A stretch of DNA of 64,000 nt from Ruegeria sp. THAF33 (GTDB lineage: Bacteria > Pseudomonadota > Alphaproteobacteria > Rhodobacterales > Rhodobacteraceae): assembly GCF_009363615.1 (NCBI RefSeq), contig NZ_CP045385.1:248001-312000 (forward strand), written 5' to 3'. The first letter of the stretch is position 1. Each line of letters begins with the position of its first letter. Position numbers and translations under genes: made by a program. Of the stretch, positions 51,865 to 62,263 are shown in pieces. The notes beneath the pieces were generated by a model. That model had not been told where the DNA came from. It saw nothing but the letters and a program-made list of their open reading frames with translations, and made no database searches.

Positions 51865-53226
51865 TCAAAGCCTCGGCATGAGATCAGCCATGGCCCGCCG
51901 ATAGCCGGATACGATCCGATCCCGAGCAATATGGCGGCCCCGGCGTACCTGATGGCGGCCAGCCGACCACAGATCGGTCACTACGTGGTCCTTCGCGGCA
52001 AAAACCAACCCGTCGAGCAACTGTTCAGGACGCAGGGCACAAAGTGCCGGATCCTGGCTGTCGATGGCAACAAGATCCGCCAGCATCCCTGCTGCGATCT
52101 GGCCCGCCGCGCGACCCAGGGCCTGCGCACCGCCCAAAGCCGCATTGCAATACAGTGTCTGTCCTACCGAACCGTCCCCTTCGACCAGGACATTGCGCGA
52201 CAGGTCTCGCAGGCGTTGGGAATACTCCAGCGTACGCAGTTCCTCTGTCATCGAAACCAACACGTTTGAATCCGACCCGACCCCGAAACGACCACCGGCT
52301 TCAAGAAAGACGGCCCCATTGAAAGGGCCATCCCCCAAATTGGCCTCGGTGATCGGGCAAAGCCCCGCGACCGCGCCCGTTGCGGCCATATCGCGGGTTT
52401 CCTTTTCCGTCATATGAGTGGCGTGGATGAGGCACCAGCGATGGTTTACCGTTGCATTGCTCAGCAGCCATTCCACCGGGCGGGCGCCCAGACCCTCGTG
52501 AACCTGCTCAACTTCCATGGGTTGTTCCGCAATGTGGATATGGACAGGTCCCGTCTTTTTTGCGTCCAGAACCCGGGCAAGATCTTGTGGTGATGTCGCG
52601 CGCAAGGAATGTGGTGCAATGCCTATCTGACAGTCATCCGGCAGATCGCCCAGTGCCACTTGCGCTTGCTCGACCAACGCCAGATAGCGGTCTACATCAT
52701 TGCCAAATCGTTGCTGTCCCGATTCCAACGGTTGCTCGCCGACCCCTGCGTAAGAATAAAGTACGGGCAGATGCGTCAGCCCGATTCCCGTCTCGGCCGC
52801 AGCAGCCATGATCCGCTGGGACAGCTCGGCAGGATTGCCATAAGGTGTGCCGTTTGGCTGGTGATGCAGATAATGGAATTCGCCAACCGAGGCGTAACCG
52901 GCTTCCTGCATCTCCATATAGACCAGAGCGGCGATCGCCTGCACCTGATCAGGCGTCAGGTGCGCAGTGAATCGATACATCAGTTCCCGCCACGTCCAGA
53001 AACTGTCGCGACCGGCCTTTCGATATTCGGTCATACCCGCCATCGCGCGCTGAAATGCGTGGCTGTGCAGATTGGCCAGCGCAGGCAGCAAAGTGTCGAC
53101 GCAAGTATCGCCCTCTTGCGCCGTCGCGCCCTGTTGCAGCGAAACGATCAGCCCTTGCCTGATTTTTACCCGCAGGCTCGTAGCCCAACCGGTGCTCAAT
53201 AATGCGCGATTAGCGAAGATAGCCAT
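51865..53226 (-). CDS. hutF: Formimidoylglutamate deiminase
   Basis: The 453-residue amidohydrolase-superfamily enzyme has LHSHAFQRAMAG (metal His pair), GIAPHSLRA, HIHIAEQ, LIHATHM and the metal Asp in GVGSDSNV. It turns N-formimino-glutamate into N-formyl-glutamate plus ammonia. Together with HutG it makes the five-step route of histidine breakdown, in place of direct HutG formiminoglutamase. It is divergent from hutI, with 82 bases between. TGAGGT sits 5 bases before its ATG. Confidence 0.95.
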   Translation of the reverse strand: MAIFANRALLSTGWATSLRVKIRQGLIVSLQQGATAQEGDTCVDTLLPALANLHSHAFQRAMAGMTEYRKAGRDSFWTWRELMYRFTAHLTPDQVQAIAALVYMEMQEAGYASVGEFHYLHHQPNGTPYGNPAELSQRIMAAAAETGIGLTHLPVLYSYAGVGEQPLESGQQRFGNDVDRYLALVEQAQVALGDLPDDCQIGIAPHSLRATSPQDLARVLDAKKTGPVHIHIAEQPMEVEQVHEGLGARPVEWLLSNATVNHRWCLIHATHMTEKETRDMAATGAVAGLCPITEANLGDGPFNGAVFLEAGGRFGVGSDSNVLVSMTEELRTLEYSQRLRDLSRNVLVEGDGSVGQTLYCNAALGGAQALGRAAGQIAAGMLADLVAIDSQDPALCALRPEQLLDGLVFAAKDHVVTDLWSAGRHQVRRGRHIARDRIVSGYRRAMADLMPRL

Positions 53227-53308
53227 TTTTTACCTCATTTTATGCATAGACATATAAATGATAGAAATGTACTAGAAAAGCAGGAAATGCACGGAGGGTG
53301 CGAGTCAC
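53227..53308. promoter_or_regulatory. Divergent hutF/hutI promoter region
   Basis: This AT-rich gap of 82 bases must hold both promoters and probably a HutC site. The centre reads TATGCATAGACATATAAATG, but I see no perfect GntR palindrome, so the operator itself is not assigned. GGAGGG (53293-53298) is the hutI ribosome site. Confidence 0.5.
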
Positions 53309-54520
53309 ATGCAGACGCAAACGCAGGTTTTGACGGATCTTGACGCCGCAACGATGACCGCAGGCGGCGCGCCATACGGCTTGGTCCCGGATGCCGCGAT
53401 CGCGTTGCAGGACGGGCGCATCGCATGGGTCGGCCCTGTTGCGGATCTTCCTCCTCGTTTCGCCGACCAGCCAAGGGCTCGAATGGGTGGGCGCCTGGTT
53501 ACGCCCGCCTTGATCGATTGCCACACCCATGTGGTTCACGGTGGCCATCGCGCCGCAGAATTCGAAATGCGCCTGAACGGCGCAAGCTATGAAGAGGTCG
53601 CCCGCGCCGGGGGCGGGATCATCTCGACGGTAAAGGCCACGCGTGCAGCCGGAGTGGAGGAGTTGGTCGCACAGGCATTGCCGCGAGTTGATGCGATGCT
53701 GGCCGAAGGGGTATCGGTCATCGAAGTGAAGTCCGGTTACGGATTGGATGACAAGACTGAATTGAACATGTTGCGCGCGGCTCGGGCGTTGCCGGATCAT
53801 CGTCCCGTCCGCGTTCTGACCAGCTTTTTGGGGGCTCATGCGGTGCCTCGGGACTATGAGGGCAGGGCGTCGGACTACATTCATCAGGTCTGCGTTCCCA
53901 CGCTTCGCGCCGCTCATGCCGAGGGATTGGTCGATGCGGTCGATGCCTTCTGCGAAGGCATTGCCTTTCAACCCGAAGAGCTGATCCCGCTTTTTGATGT
54001 CGCGACAGAGCTTGGCCTGCCGATCAAGATCCACGCCGAACAATTGTCGAATTTGGGCGGCGCAAAACTGGCTGCCGGATACGGCGCCCTGTCGGCAGAT
54101 CATATTGAGTACCTTGATGAAGCGGGTGTCCTGGATATGGCGCAGGCCGGTACCGTCGGCGTTATTCTGCCGGGGGCGTTCTACACACTGCGCGAAACAC
54201 AGGCGCCACCGATTGACCTGTTGCGCCAGCACGGTGTGCCCATGGCGCTTGCCACGGATTGCAACCCCGGTTCGGCGCCGATGACCTCGTTGCTGCTTGC
54301 GATGAACATGGGCTGCACCCTGTTTCGCATGACGCCAGAAGAGGCCCTGCAAGGCGTGACGGTTCACGCGGCCCGTGCTCTCGGGGTGGCTGACTGCGGT
54401 CAGATCTCAGTCGGGCGGCGCGCTGATCTGGCGGTTTGGAATGTCGAACACCCCGCGGAATTGGCCTATCGCATCGGCTTCAACCCTCTTCATACCCGCA
54501 TATTCGGAGGTATATTTTGA
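53309..54520 (+). CDS. hutI: Imidazolonepropionase
   Basis: The 403-residue amidohydrolase has the metal motif [14 protein letters not shown] and [15 protein letters not shown] for substrate. [18 protein letters not shown] contains the metal His and the base region, and [10 protein letters not shown] the metal Asp. It hydrolyses 4-imidazolone-5-propionate to N-formiminoglutamate. It is the first gene of hutIHGU, whose members overlap each other by 4 bases. Confidence 0.96.
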   Translation: MQTQTQVLTDLDAATMTAGGAPYGLVPDAAIALQDGRIAWVGPVADLPPRFADQPRARMGGRLVTPALIDCHTHVVHGGHRAAEFEMRLNGASYEEVARAGGGIISTVKATRAAGVEELVAQALPRVDAMLAEGVSVIEVKSGYGLDDKTELNMLRAARALPDHRPVRVLTSFLGAHAVPRDYEGRASDYIHQVCVPTLRAAHAEGLVDAVDAFCEGIAFQPEELIPLFDVATELGLPIKIHAEQLSNLGGAKLAAGYGALSADHIEYLDEAGVLDMAQAGTVGVILPGAFYTLRETQAPPIDLLRQHGVPMALATDCNPGSAPMTSLLLAMNMGCTLFRMTPEEALQGVTVHAARALGVADCGQISVGRRADLAVWNVEHPAELAYRIGFNPLHTRIFGGIF

Positions 54521-56055
54521 CGACCCTCACCCTAACCCCGGGTACCGTTACCCTGTCGCAACTGGAACAGGTTTTTCGCGAAGAACGCGCTGTTCGGTTG
54601 GACCCCGCTTGCCGCCCGGCCGTCGAAGAAGCGCACAAGCGCATCGCCGATGCGGCGGCGGGAGAGGCCGCCGTATATGGCGTGAACACAGGGTTCGGGA
54701 AACTGGCAAGCGTCAAAATCGCGGCCGAGGACACAGCGACCTTGCAGCGCAACCTGATCCTCAGCCATTGCTGTGGTGTGGGCCCTGCGATCCCGCGCGC
54801 CCTTGCCAGATTGATGATGGTTCTGAAATTGCTGAGCCTGGGGCGCGGGGCCTCGGGGGTTCGGCCAGAAGTGATCATCCTGCTGGAAGGGATGTTGTCA
54901 CAAGGTGTGACCCCGGTGATCCCGGCGCAGGGTTCGGTCGGGGCTTCGGGTGATCTTGCGCCCTTGTCCCACATGGCTGCCGTCATGATGGGCGCTGGTG
55001 AGGCCGAGTTTGGCGGCGATGTGATGCCCGGTGACGCTGCGCTGTCCAAAGCGGGTCTGCACCCGATCGAACTGGGCCCCAAAGAAGGGCTGGCGCTGAT
55101 CAATGGCACCCAGTTTTCGACGGCCTTTGCACTGTCCGGCCTGTTTGGTGCGTGGCAGGCGGCGCAAAGCGCGCTGGTTACCTCGGCGCTGACGACGGAT
55201 GCGATCATGGGTTCGACCGCCCCGTTGCAACCGGAAATCCACACGTTGCGCGGGCATCGCGGACAGATCGAGGCCGGCGTGACCATGCGGGCGCTGCTGG
55301 CCGGGTCGGTCATTCGTGAAAGCCATCGGGATGGCGATACCCGGGTTCAGGACCCGTATTGTATCCGCTGCCAGCCTCAGGTGGTGGGGGCCGCGATGGA
55401 TGTTCTGAGGCAGGCCGCTACAACGCTGGAAATCGAGGCCAACGCGGCGACGGACAATCCTCTGGTTCTTTCGGAAACCGGCCTGATCGTTTCGGGCGGG
55501 AATTTTCACGCCGAACCCGTTGGGTTTGCCGCAGACATGATTGCGCTTGCCGTGGCCGAGATCGGAGCAATTGCGCAACGCCGCATCGCGTTGATCGTCG
55601 ATCCGGCGCTCAGCTTTGATCTGCCGCCTTTTCTGACGCCCAATCCGGGCCTGAATTCGGGCTATATGATCGCTGAGGTGACGACCGCCGCACTGATGAG
55701 CGAAAACAAGCATCTGGCCAATCCATGCGTGACGGACTCGACGCCCACATCGGCCAATCAGGAAGATCACGTTTCGATGGCGGCCCATGGCGCGCGGCGA
55801 TTGGGGCAGATGGTTGCCAATCTGGAACGCATTCTGGGTGTCGAACTGCTGTGTGCCACACAAGGGGTCGAGTTCCGCGCGCCGCTGCCTACGAGCGAAA
55901 CGTTGCAGGCCGTGATGGCACGGCTGCGTGCCGTGGTGCCGGCCTTGGGGGACGATCGCTATATGGCACCCGAGATCGAAGCAGCCTCGGCCCTGATTGC
56001 CAGTGGTGAGATTGCCCGTGGCACGGGCATCGCCATGCCGGAACTTGGCGCATGA
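54517..56055 (+). CDS. hutH: Histidine ammonia-lyase
   Basis: The 512-residue enzyme deaminates histidine to trans-urocanate with the self-made MIO cofactor. Its Ala-Ser-Gly triad is seen as Ala143-Ser144-Gly145 in [25 protein letters not shown] and QEDHVSMA are active-site blocks. The start is TTG at 54517, overlapping the hutI stop, with a strong GGAGG 6 bases before; an in-frame ATG 27 codons upstream lies inside hutI and gives non-HutH text. Length is normal (~510). Confidence 0.96.
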   Translation: MTTLTLTPGTVTLSQLEQVFREERAVRLDPACRPAVEEAHKRIADAAAGEAAVYGVNTGFGKLASVKIAAEDTATLQRNLILSHCCGVGPAIPRALARLMMVLKLLSLGRGASGVRPEVIILLEGMLSQGVTPVIPAQGSVGASGDLAPLSHMAAVMMGAGEAEFGGDVMPGDAALSKAGLHPIELGPKEGLALINGTQFSTAFALSGLFGAWQAAQSALVTSALTTDAIMGSTAPLQPEIHTLRGHRGQIEAGVTMRALLAGSVIRESHRDGDTRVQDPYCIRCQPQVVGAAMDVLRQAATTLEIEANAATDNPLVLSETGLIVSGGNFHAEPVGFAADMIALAVAEIGAIAQRRIALIVDPALSFDLPPFLTPNPGLNSGYMIAEVTTAALMSENKHLANPCVTDSTPTSANQEDHVSMAAHGARRLGQMVANLERILGVELLCATQGVEFRAPLPTSETLQAVMARLRAVVPALGDDRYMAPEIEAASALIASGEIARGTGIAMPELGA

Positions 56056-56846
56056 GCGGCCCGGTCGAGATTTCGCGCGGTGACGGTCCGATCGTGCTGG
56101 GTCTGCCGCATACCGGCACCCATGTTCCGGCCACGATCGAGGCCAAGTTGAATGCGCGGGGTCAAGCTCTAGCAGATACGGATTGGCATGTTCATACCTT
56201 GTATGAAGGACTTCTGCCCAGTGCGACCACGGTTCGGGCGATCTTCCACCGATATGTGATCGACGCCAACCGGGACCCGACGGGCGTGTCGCTTTATCCC
56301 GGCCAGAACACGACCTCTCTTGTGCCGCTGACGGATTTTGACGGCCAGGGCATTTGGGACATCCCGCCTTCGGAAAAGGATATCCTCGAACGACGGGAAG
56401 CTTTTCATGCACCGTATCATGCCGCCCTGAAGGCCGAGCTGGAACGCGTGAAGGCGGCGCATGGGGTTGCGGTGCTGTATGATTGCCACTCGATCCGCAG
56501 CCATATTCCTTTTCTGTTCGAAGGTACTCTGCCCGATATGAGCATCGGCACGAACAATGGGGCGACCTGCGCGCCGGAAATCGAAGCCATAGCGCATGAA
56601 TTCGCGGCGTCCTCGCCCTGTACGGCTGTTCTGAATGGGCGGTTCAAGGGCGGATGGACAACGCGCCATTATGGGCGCCCCTCGGAAGGGGTTCACGCGA
56701 TCCAGATGGAGCTGGCTCAGTCGACCTACCTGAAAGCTGAAGCGCCGCCCTGGGCTTTTGACACCGACAAAGCCGACCGCCTGCGCCGGTGGCTCAAAGA
56801 CATTCTTGACGCTATCCATGACACTGCATTGGAGCTTGCCGGATGA
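56052..56846 (+). CDS. hutG: N-formylglutamate deformylase
   Basis: The 264-residue protein is of the N-formylglutamate amidohydrolase fold: [10 protein letters not shown] at the start, then [35 protein letters not shown] and [15 protein letters not shown]. These carry the metal and catalytic His/Asp/Arg residues. It releases formate and glutamate from N-formylglutamate, completing the route after HutF. It overlaps hutH and hutU by 4 bases each. Confidence 0.95.
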   Translation: MSGPVEISRGDGPIVLGLPHTGTHVPATIEAKLNARGQALADTDWHVHTLYEGLLPSATTVRAIFHRYVIDANRDPTGVSLYPGQNTTSLVPLTDFDGQGIWDIPPSEKDILERREAFHAPYHAALKAELERVKAAHGVAVLYDCHSIRSHIPFLFEGTLPDMSIGTNNGATCAPEIEAIAHEFAASSPCTAVLNGRFKGGWTTRHYGRPSEGVHAIQMELAQSTYLKAEAPPWAFDTDKADRLRRWLKDILDAIHDTALELAG

Positions 56847-58525
56847 CCGATCCTCGCAAAAATACCCGTGACATCTATCCCCCGACAGGGCCCGAACTGA
56901 ACGCCAAAAGCTGGATGACCGAAGCCCCGATGCGGATGCTGATGAACAATCTGCACCCTGATGTGGCCGAGAATCCGCATGAGCTGGTTGTCTATGGCGG
57001 CATCGGCCGCGCCGCGCGGACATGGAAAGATTTTGATACCATCGTTGCTAGCCTCAAGGACCTGGAGGAAGATGAAACGCTGGTGGTGCAATCCGGCAAA
57101 CCGGTCGCCATCGTTCGGACGCATGCCGATGCACCTCGGGTGCTGATCGCGAACTCGAACCTCGTGCCGCATTGGGCCAACTGGGACCACTTCAACGAGC
57201 TCGATAAGAAGGGCCTGATGATGTACGGCCAGATGACGGCCGGTTCGTGGATCTATATCGGGACGCAAGGCATCGTTCAGGGCACCTACGAAACCTTCGC
57301 CGAGGCGGGACGCCAACACTATGACGGGGACCTGAACGGCAAGTGGATTCTGACTGGCGGTTTGGGCGGCATGGGTGGTGCGCAACCTCTGGCGGCGGTC
57401 TTTGCAGGGGCGTGTTGCCTGGCTGTCGAGTGCAATCCAGACAGCATCGATTTCCGCCTGCGTACCAAGTATCTCGACGAAAAGGCCGAGTCGCTGGACG
57501 AAGCGCTGGAAATGATCGACCGCTGGACCAGGGCGGGCGAGGCGAAATCGGTCGGTTTGCTGGGCAATGCGGCCGAGATTTTCCCCGAAATCTACCGGCG
57601 GATGCAGGCGGGCGGGATGCGCCCTGACATCGTGACCGACCAGACCAGCGCCCATGATCCGGTCAACGGCTATCTGCCATTGGGCTGGGGCATGGCGCAG
57701 TGGAAAGACAAGAGGGAAAGCGACCCCAAGGCCGTGGAAAAGGCAGCCCGAGCGTCGATGAAGCAACACGTGGCCGCCATGGTCGATTTCTGGAACGCGG
57801 GTGTGCCAACCCTGGACTATGGCAACAACATCCGGCAGGTGGCGCAGGACGAAGGTTTAGAAAACGCTTTTGCCTTTCCCGGTTTCGTGCCCGCCTATAT
57901 CCGCCCGTTGTTCTGCCGCGGCATTGGCCCGTTCCGCTGGTGTGCGCTGTCGGGTGATCCCGAGGATATCTACAAAACTGACGCAAAGATGAAGGAACTG
58001 TTCCCCGAAAACACCCATCTGCACAACTGGCTAGACATGGCGCAGGAGCGCATCGCCTTTCAGGGCCTTCCCGCGCGCATCTGCTGGATCGGGCTGGGCG
58101 ACCGCCACAAGGCTGGGCTGGCATTCAACGAGATGGTCAAATCCGGAGAACTGAAGGCGCCGGTCGTCATCGGTCGTGACCACCTCGACAGCGGCTCGGT
58201 CGCGTCGCCGAACCGTGAAACTGAGGCGATGAAGGACGGCTCGGACGCGGTGTCGGATTGGCCGCTGCTGAATGCGCTGGTCAATACCGCCTCGGGCGCG
58301 ACATGGGTCTCGCTGCACCACGGAGGCGGCGTTGGCATGGGTTTCAGCCAACATGCGGGTGTCGTGATTTGTGCCGACGGAACCGATGCAGCGGCCAGAC
58401 GTCTCGAACGGGTTCTGTGGAACGATCCGGCTTCTGGCGTCTGGCGTCACGCAGATGCGGGTTATGAGGATGCCAAGGCCTGCGCACGTGAACACGGGCT
58501 GCGTCTGCCGGGGATTCTGGGCTGA
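56843..58525 (+). CDS. hutU: Urocanate hydratase
   Basis: The 560-residue NAD-dependent enzyme turns urocanate into imidazolonepropionate. [13 protein letters not shown] (~173-185) binds NAD, the catalytic Cys lies in [13 protein letters not shown] (~408), and the end block [19 protein letters not shown] is diagnostic. Length is standard. It is the last gene of the hut operon; nadA begins 130 bases later. Confidence 0.97.
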   Translation: MTDPRKNTRDIYPPTGPELNAKSWMTEAPMRMLMNNLHPDVAENPHELVVYGGIGRAARTWKDFDTIVASLKDLEEDETLVVQSGKPVAIVRTHADAPRVLIANSNLVPHWANWDHFNELDKKGLMMYGQMTAGSWIYIGTQGIVQGTYETFAEAGRQHYDGDLNGKWILTGGLGGMGGAQPLAAVFAGACCLAVECNPDSIDFRLRTKYLDEKAESLDEALEMIDRWTRAGEAKSVGLLGNAAEIFPEIYRRMQAGGMRPDIVTDQTSAHDPVNGYLPLGWGMAQWKDKRESDPKAVEKAARASMKQHVAAMVDFWNAGVPTLDYGNNIRQVAQDEGLENAFAFPGFVPAYIRPLFCRGIGPFRWCALSGDPEDIYKTDAKMKELFPENTHLHNWLDMAQERIAFQGLPARICWIGLGDRHKAGLAFNEMVKSGELKAPVVIGRDHLDSGSVASPNRETEAMKDGSDAVSDWPLLNALVNTASGATWVSLHHGGGVGMGFSQHAGVVICADGTDAAARRLERVLWNDPASGVWRHADAGYEDAKACAREHGLRLPGILG

Positions 58526-58558
58526 TTTGCCATTCATCTTTGAATTTGTCTGCATGGC

Positions 58559-58624
58559 TTAGCGCTAACGTCTCATTTTCCGGTTTCGAACCGGGGATGT
58601 TTCCGCTAGGGCTAAGCCGTTAAG
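58559..58624. promoter_or_regulatory. Palindromes and GCTAA repeats upstream of nadA
   Basis: Before nadA there is a perfect palindrome TTAGCGCTAA (58559-58568), a hairpin CCGGTT-TCG-AACCGG (58580-58594), and near-palindromic GCTAAGCCGTTAAGC (58611-58625). Another GGCTAACG follows at ~58635. The repeated GCTAA half-sites suggest an operator for the nadABC unit, perhaps for a NAD-metabolism repressor; the regulator is not identified here. The hairpin may also end hut transcription, although no T-run follows. Confidence 0.4.
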
Positions 58625-58655
58625 CAGCCCGCCAGGCTAACGACAACTGACAAAG

Positions 58656-59717
58656 GTGGCTCGCCCGTTGCTCGATATTGCACAAGTCCGCACTGTTCTT
58701 TCGGACGTCTATGACCTCGCCCCATCGGCCACGTTGGCCAATGAGATGAAAGACACGTTTGCCCGTATGGATCGTGTGATCAGCCCGCCGGATTGGGCGA
58801 TCTATGCGCCCTATGTGCGGGCGATCAACGCGCTCAAGAAAGAGCGTAACGCCGTGATCCTTGGGCACAATTACATGACACCGGAAATCTATCATGGTGT
58901 GTCCGATTTCGTGGGTGACAGCCTGCAACTGGCGATCAAGGCCAGCGAGGTGGAAGAGGATGTGATCGTTCAGGCCGGGGTTCATTTCATGGCCGAGACA
59001 TCGAAAATTCTGAGCCCCGGGAAAACGGTTCTGATGCCCGACATGGATGCGGGCTGTTCTTTGGCAGAATCGATTACTGCCGAAGGAATCGACGAAATGC
59101 GGGCCAAATACCCCGGCGCGCCGGTTGTGTCTTACGTGAACACCACTGCCGAGGTCAAAGCGGCCTCGGATATCTGTTGCACCTCGTCGAATGCCTTGCA
59201 GATCGTGAATGCGATGGAGAGCGACACGGTCATCATGACGCCGGATCAGTATCTGGCTCAAAACGTGGCCAATGAAAGCCACAAGAACGTGGTGTTCTGG
59301 CCCGGTTCCTGCATCGTGCATGAACAATACACCGCACAGGACCTGCGCGACTTCCGGGAATGGAACCCCGGAACGCGCCTGATTGCGCACCCGGAATGCC
59401 CGCCGGATGTGGTGGCCGAGGCGGATTATTCCGGTTCGACCAGCGGGATCATCAAATATGTGCATGATGAGAAACCCGAAAAGGCGATGCTGATCACCGA
59501 ATGTTCGATGGCGTCGAACATCGCGGATGAACTGCCCGAGGTCGATTTCGTAGGGCCGTGCAATATGTGCCCGTACATGAAGAAGATCACGCTGGAAAAG
59601 ATCCTCTATGCGTTGCACACGATGGACGGCCAGGTCGAGGTCGCTGAAGACGTGGCAGAAAAGGCCCGCAAATCTGTTCAGGCGATGATTGATCTGTCCC
59701 GCAAGCTCGGCATCTGA
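58656..59717 (+). CDS. nadA: Quinolinate synthase
   Basis: The 353-residue [4Fe-4S] enzyme condenses iminoaspartate and DHAP to quinolinate. Blocks include ILGHNYMTPEIYHGVSDFVG, MPDMDAGCSLAESI, FWPGSCIVHEQYTAQ, HPECPPDVV and PCNMCPYMKKITLEKI, supplying cluster cysteines. The start is uncertain: GTG at 58656 gives 353 residues, while TTG at 58668, ten bases after AAGGTGG, would give 349 and a more usual N terminus. nadB follows 6 bases after the stop. Confidence 0.94.
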   Translation: MARPLLDIAQVRTVLSDVYDLAPSATLANEMKDTFARMDRVISPPDWAIYAPYVRAINALKKERNAVILGHNYMTPEIYHGVSDFVGDSLQLAIKASEVEEDVIVQAGVHFMAETSKILSPGKTVLMPDMDAGCSLAESITAEGIDEMRAKYPGAPVVSYVNTTAEVKAASDICCTSSNALQIVNAMESDTVIMTPDQYLAQNVANESHKNVVFWPGSCIVHEQYTAQDLRDFREWNPGTRLIAHPECPPDVVAEADYSGSTSGIIKYVHDEKPEKAMLITECSMASNIADELPEVDFVGPCNMCPYMKKITLEKILYALHTMDGQVEVAEDVAEKARKSVQAMIDLSRKLGI

Positions 59718-59723
59718 TCGGCA

Positions 59724-61292
59724 ATGACCGACATCACCACGGATCGCGTCGTTATTGTCGGGGCCGGGATCGGCGCGCTTTATGCTGCGCTGAAACTGGC
59801 GCCGCGCCCGGTGGTGGTCATCTCGCCTGATCCTTTGGGCGAAGGTGCAAGTTCGGCATGGGCGCAGGGTGGCGTGGCGGCGGCGATGGACCTGGCCGAC
59901 AGCCCGGAAAGCCACGCCGTTGACACCGTCAATGCCGGGGCAGGCACCGTCGAGCCTGACGTTGCGGATTTGGTGACGCGAGAGGCGCGGGACTATATTC
60001 TGGACCTGACCACTTTGGGCACACCATTTGATCGCACCGAGGGTGGCGGGTATGTCCTGTCCCGAGAAGCCGCGCACAGTTTTGCCCGTGTCGTGCGGGT
60101 AAAGGGCGATCAGGCCGGCAGTGAAATCATGGCCGCCCTGATCGAGCGAGTGCGCGAAACTCCGTCGGTGCAGGTGTTGGAAGGGGTCCTTGCCGTTGCG
60201 CTGGAAGTGACGGATGGGCGCGTGTTGGGCGTGGTTTTGCAGGATGCCTCGGAAAACGGATCCGCGCCTGTGACGCTTCGTGCGCCTGCCGTATTGTTGG
60301 CGGGCGGCGGTTCTGGCGGGCTTTATGCCCTGACGACCAATCCGGCCCGCATCCGGGGGCAGGTCATCGGAATGGCCGCACGGGCGGGGGCGCTGATCGC
60401 CGATGCCGAATTCGTGCAGTTCCACCCCACGGCCATGGACGTGGGCGAAGATCCGGCCCCGCTGGCGACCGAGGCCCTGCGCGGAGAAGGGGCAATACTG
60501 ATAAACAAGCACGGCGAGCGTTTCATGCAGGCCGTTCACCCTGATGCCGAGCTTGCCCCGCGCGACGTCGTGGCCCGAGCGATTTTTGCCGAGGTACAGG
60601 CCGGCAACCGCCCGATGCTGGACACCCGCAAGGCTTTGGGCGCGCAAATCAACGAACTTTTCCCGGCGGTTGCCGCATATTGCGCGCGCAACGGAATCGA
60701 CCCGGTCCGGGATGCGATCCCGGTCGCTCCGGCAGCGCATTACCACATGGGCGGGATTGCCACAGGCACTGATGGCCGCGCGACGCTGGATCGGTTGTGG
60801 GTGTGCGGCGAGGCGTCTTCGACCGGCCTTCACGGCGCCAACCGGCTGGCCTCGAACGGTTTGCTCGAAGCGTTGGTGTTTGCACGCATCTGTGCCCAGG
60901 ACATTGCGCGTTCGTTACCGGACACTTCCGCGTCGGAACCTGTGGCCCTTCGATTTGATCAAGCTGACATCCCTGATACGTCCGATGCGGTCAGTATGTT
61001 GCGCACGACCATGTCGCGCGATGTTGGCGTTGTCCGGGACCGCGCCGGGTTATGCCGGGCATTGCGCAGGATTGCCACGCTCGAAGAGCAGTATGGCACA
61101 TGCCCGTCCTTCAGAAACATGTGTGCCACAGCAACCTTGATCGCCGCAGCGGCATTGCAGCGCGAAGAAAGCCGCGGCGCGCATGAGCGATCCGACTTTC
61201 CGGAAACTGCCGATGGCCCCGGCAAACGATCCCGGATGTATCTTAGCGACGCGCTGCACATTCGCGCCGAAGCCTGCAAGGAAATATCATGA
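59724..61292 (+). CDS. nadB: L-aspartate oxidase
   Basis: The 522-residue flavoprotein of the succinate-dehydrogenase family has the FAD motif VGAGIGALYAALKLA (~11-25), SSAWAQGGVAAAM, and the capping-domain block EFVQFHPTAMD. AHYHMGGIATGTDGRATLDRL and GLHGANRLASNGLLEALVF are also present. It oxidises aspartate to iminoaspartate for NadA. It overlaps nadC by 4 bases. Confidence 0.96.
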   Translation: MTDITTDRVVIVGAGIGALYAALKLAPRPVVVISPDPLGEGASSAWAQGGVAAAMDLADSPESHAVDTVNAGAGTVEPDVADLVTREARDYILDLTTLGTPFDRTEGGGYVLSREAAHSFARVVRVKGDQAGSEIMAALIERVRETPSVQVLEGVLAVALEVTDGRVLGVVLQDASENGSAPVTLRAPAVLLAGGGSGGLYALTTNPARIRGQVIGMAARAGALIADAEFVQFHPTAMDVGEDPAPLATEALRGEGAILINKHGERFMQAVHPDAELAPRDVVARAIFAEVQAGNRPMLDTRKALGAQINELFPAVAAYCARNGIDPVRDAIPVAPAAHYHMGGIATGTDGRATLDRLWVCGEASSTGLHGANRLASNGLLEALVFARICAQDIARSLPDTSASEPVALRFDQADIPDTSDAVSMLRTTMSRDVGVVRDRAGLCRALRRIATLEEQYGTCPSFRNMCATATLIAAAALQREESRGAHERSDFPETADGPGKRSRMYLSDALHIRAEACKEIS

Positions 61293-62137
61293 GTTTTGCG
61301 ACCCTGCCCGATCTGATCCTCGAACCCGTCATCCGCGCGGCGCTGATGGAGGATCTGGGAGCATACGGTGATGTGACCACCCGCGCCGTGATCCCACCGA
61401 ACGCGACCTATACGGCCCGGCTGAATGCGCGTGAGGATGCCGTCGTTTCGGGCATGCAGGTGGCGACGATTGCGTTCCGGCTGGTCGACCCGACGCTTGA
61501 GGTTGAGGTGCATGTCAAGGATGGCCAGCCTTGTCGGCGCGGCGACACGCTGATGACCATCAAAGGTTCTGCGGCCTCGATCCTGTCGGGTGAGCGGGTC
61601 GCGCTGAATTTTGCCGGTCGTCTGACCGGTATTGCCACAAAAACTGCCAGCTTTGTTCAGCAGACAAAGGGCACGAATGCCCGCATGACCTGTACCCGCA
61701 AAACCACGCCCGGACTTCGCATCGTCGAAAAACAGGCCGTGCTGCATGGCGGCGGTTTCAATCATCGCTACTCTTTGTCCGACGCGATCCTGATCAAGGA
61801 CAACCACATCGCCGCCGCCGGGGGTGTGCGTCAGGTTCTTGAGGCCGCCAAAGCGCAAGCCAGCCACATGATGGCCGTCGAGATCGAAGTCGATCGACTG
61901 GACCAGCTGGCCGAAGTCCTCAGGATTGGCGGCGCGTCCGTCGTATTGCTGGACAACATGGATGACGAGATGCTGCGCGAAGCGGTTGCCATGGTGGACG
62001 GGCGGATGAAGACCGAAGCCAGCGGTAATGTGACGTTGGATCGGGTTGCATCAATTGCGGCGGCTGGGGTCGATTACATCTCGTCCGGGGCGCTGACGCA
62101 TTCCGCCCGAACCGTTGATCTGGGTCTTGATTTCTGA
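61289..62137 (+). CDS. nadC: Nicotinate-nucleotide pyrophosphorylase (quinolinate phosphoribosyltransferase)
   Basis: The 282-residue enzyme has MEDLGAYGDVTTRAVIPP, the substrate residues in ARMTCTRKTTPGLRIVEKQAV, and HRYSLSDAILIKDNHIAAAGG. EIEVDRLDQLAEVL closes the barrel. It turns quinolinate and PRPP into nicotinate mononucleotide. It is the third gene of nadABC; bioB starts 126 bases later behind two BioR boxes. Confidence 0.96.
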   Translation: MSFATLPDLILEPVIRAALMEDLGAYGDVTTRAVIPPNATYTARLNAREDAVVSGMQVATIAFRLVDPTLEVEVHVKDGQPCRRGDTLMTIKGSAASILSGERVALNFAGRLTGIATKTASFVQQTKGTNARMTCTRKTTPGLRIVEKQAVLHGGGFNHRYSLSDAILIKDNHIAAAGGVRQVLEAAKAQASHMMAVEIEVDRLDQLAEVLRIGGASVVLLDNMDDEMLREAVAMVDGRMKTEASGNVTLDRVASIAAAGVDYISSGALTHSARTVDLGLDF

Positions 62138-62210
62138 AAAATTTCTGAAAAGCGCGGCATTTCCGCTTGATTTGGGATCGTTTGCGCCAACACGGTTGCG
62201 CCTTCAGGTT

Positions 62211-62220
62211 TTATCGATAA
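62211..62220. promoter_or_regulatory. BioR box 1 (TTATCGATAA)
   Basis: TTATCGATAA is a perfect palindrome and matches the alphaproteobacterial BioR consensus TTATMKATAA. It lies 44 bases before the bioB start, where a GntR-type repressor would cover the promoter. Confidence 0.75.
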
Positions 62221-62252
62221 TAAATCCACGGCAACGCAAGCTGCAGGAAGTT

Positions 62253-62262
62253 TTATAGATAA
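62253..62262. promoter_or_regulatory. BioR box 2 (TTATAGATAA) between SD and start of bioB
   Basis: TTATAGATAA also matches TTATMKATAA and ends one base before the bioB ATG. It lies between AGGAAG (62245-62250) and the start codon, stretching the ribosome-site spacing to 13 bases. The two boxes are 42 bases apart (four helix turns). Confidence 0.75.
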
Positions 62263-62263
62263 A

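Noticed and set aside
54898..56412. 504-codon minus-strand frame opposite hutH/hutG
   Set aside because: It is antisense to enzymes with full active-site motifs, and its composition is that of a shadow frame.
58620..60833. 737-codon open frame on the minus strand opposite nadA and nadB
   Set aside because: It lies fully antisense to two clear NAD genes, is rich in His, Arg and Gly as antisense frames of high-GC genes are, and shows no domain.
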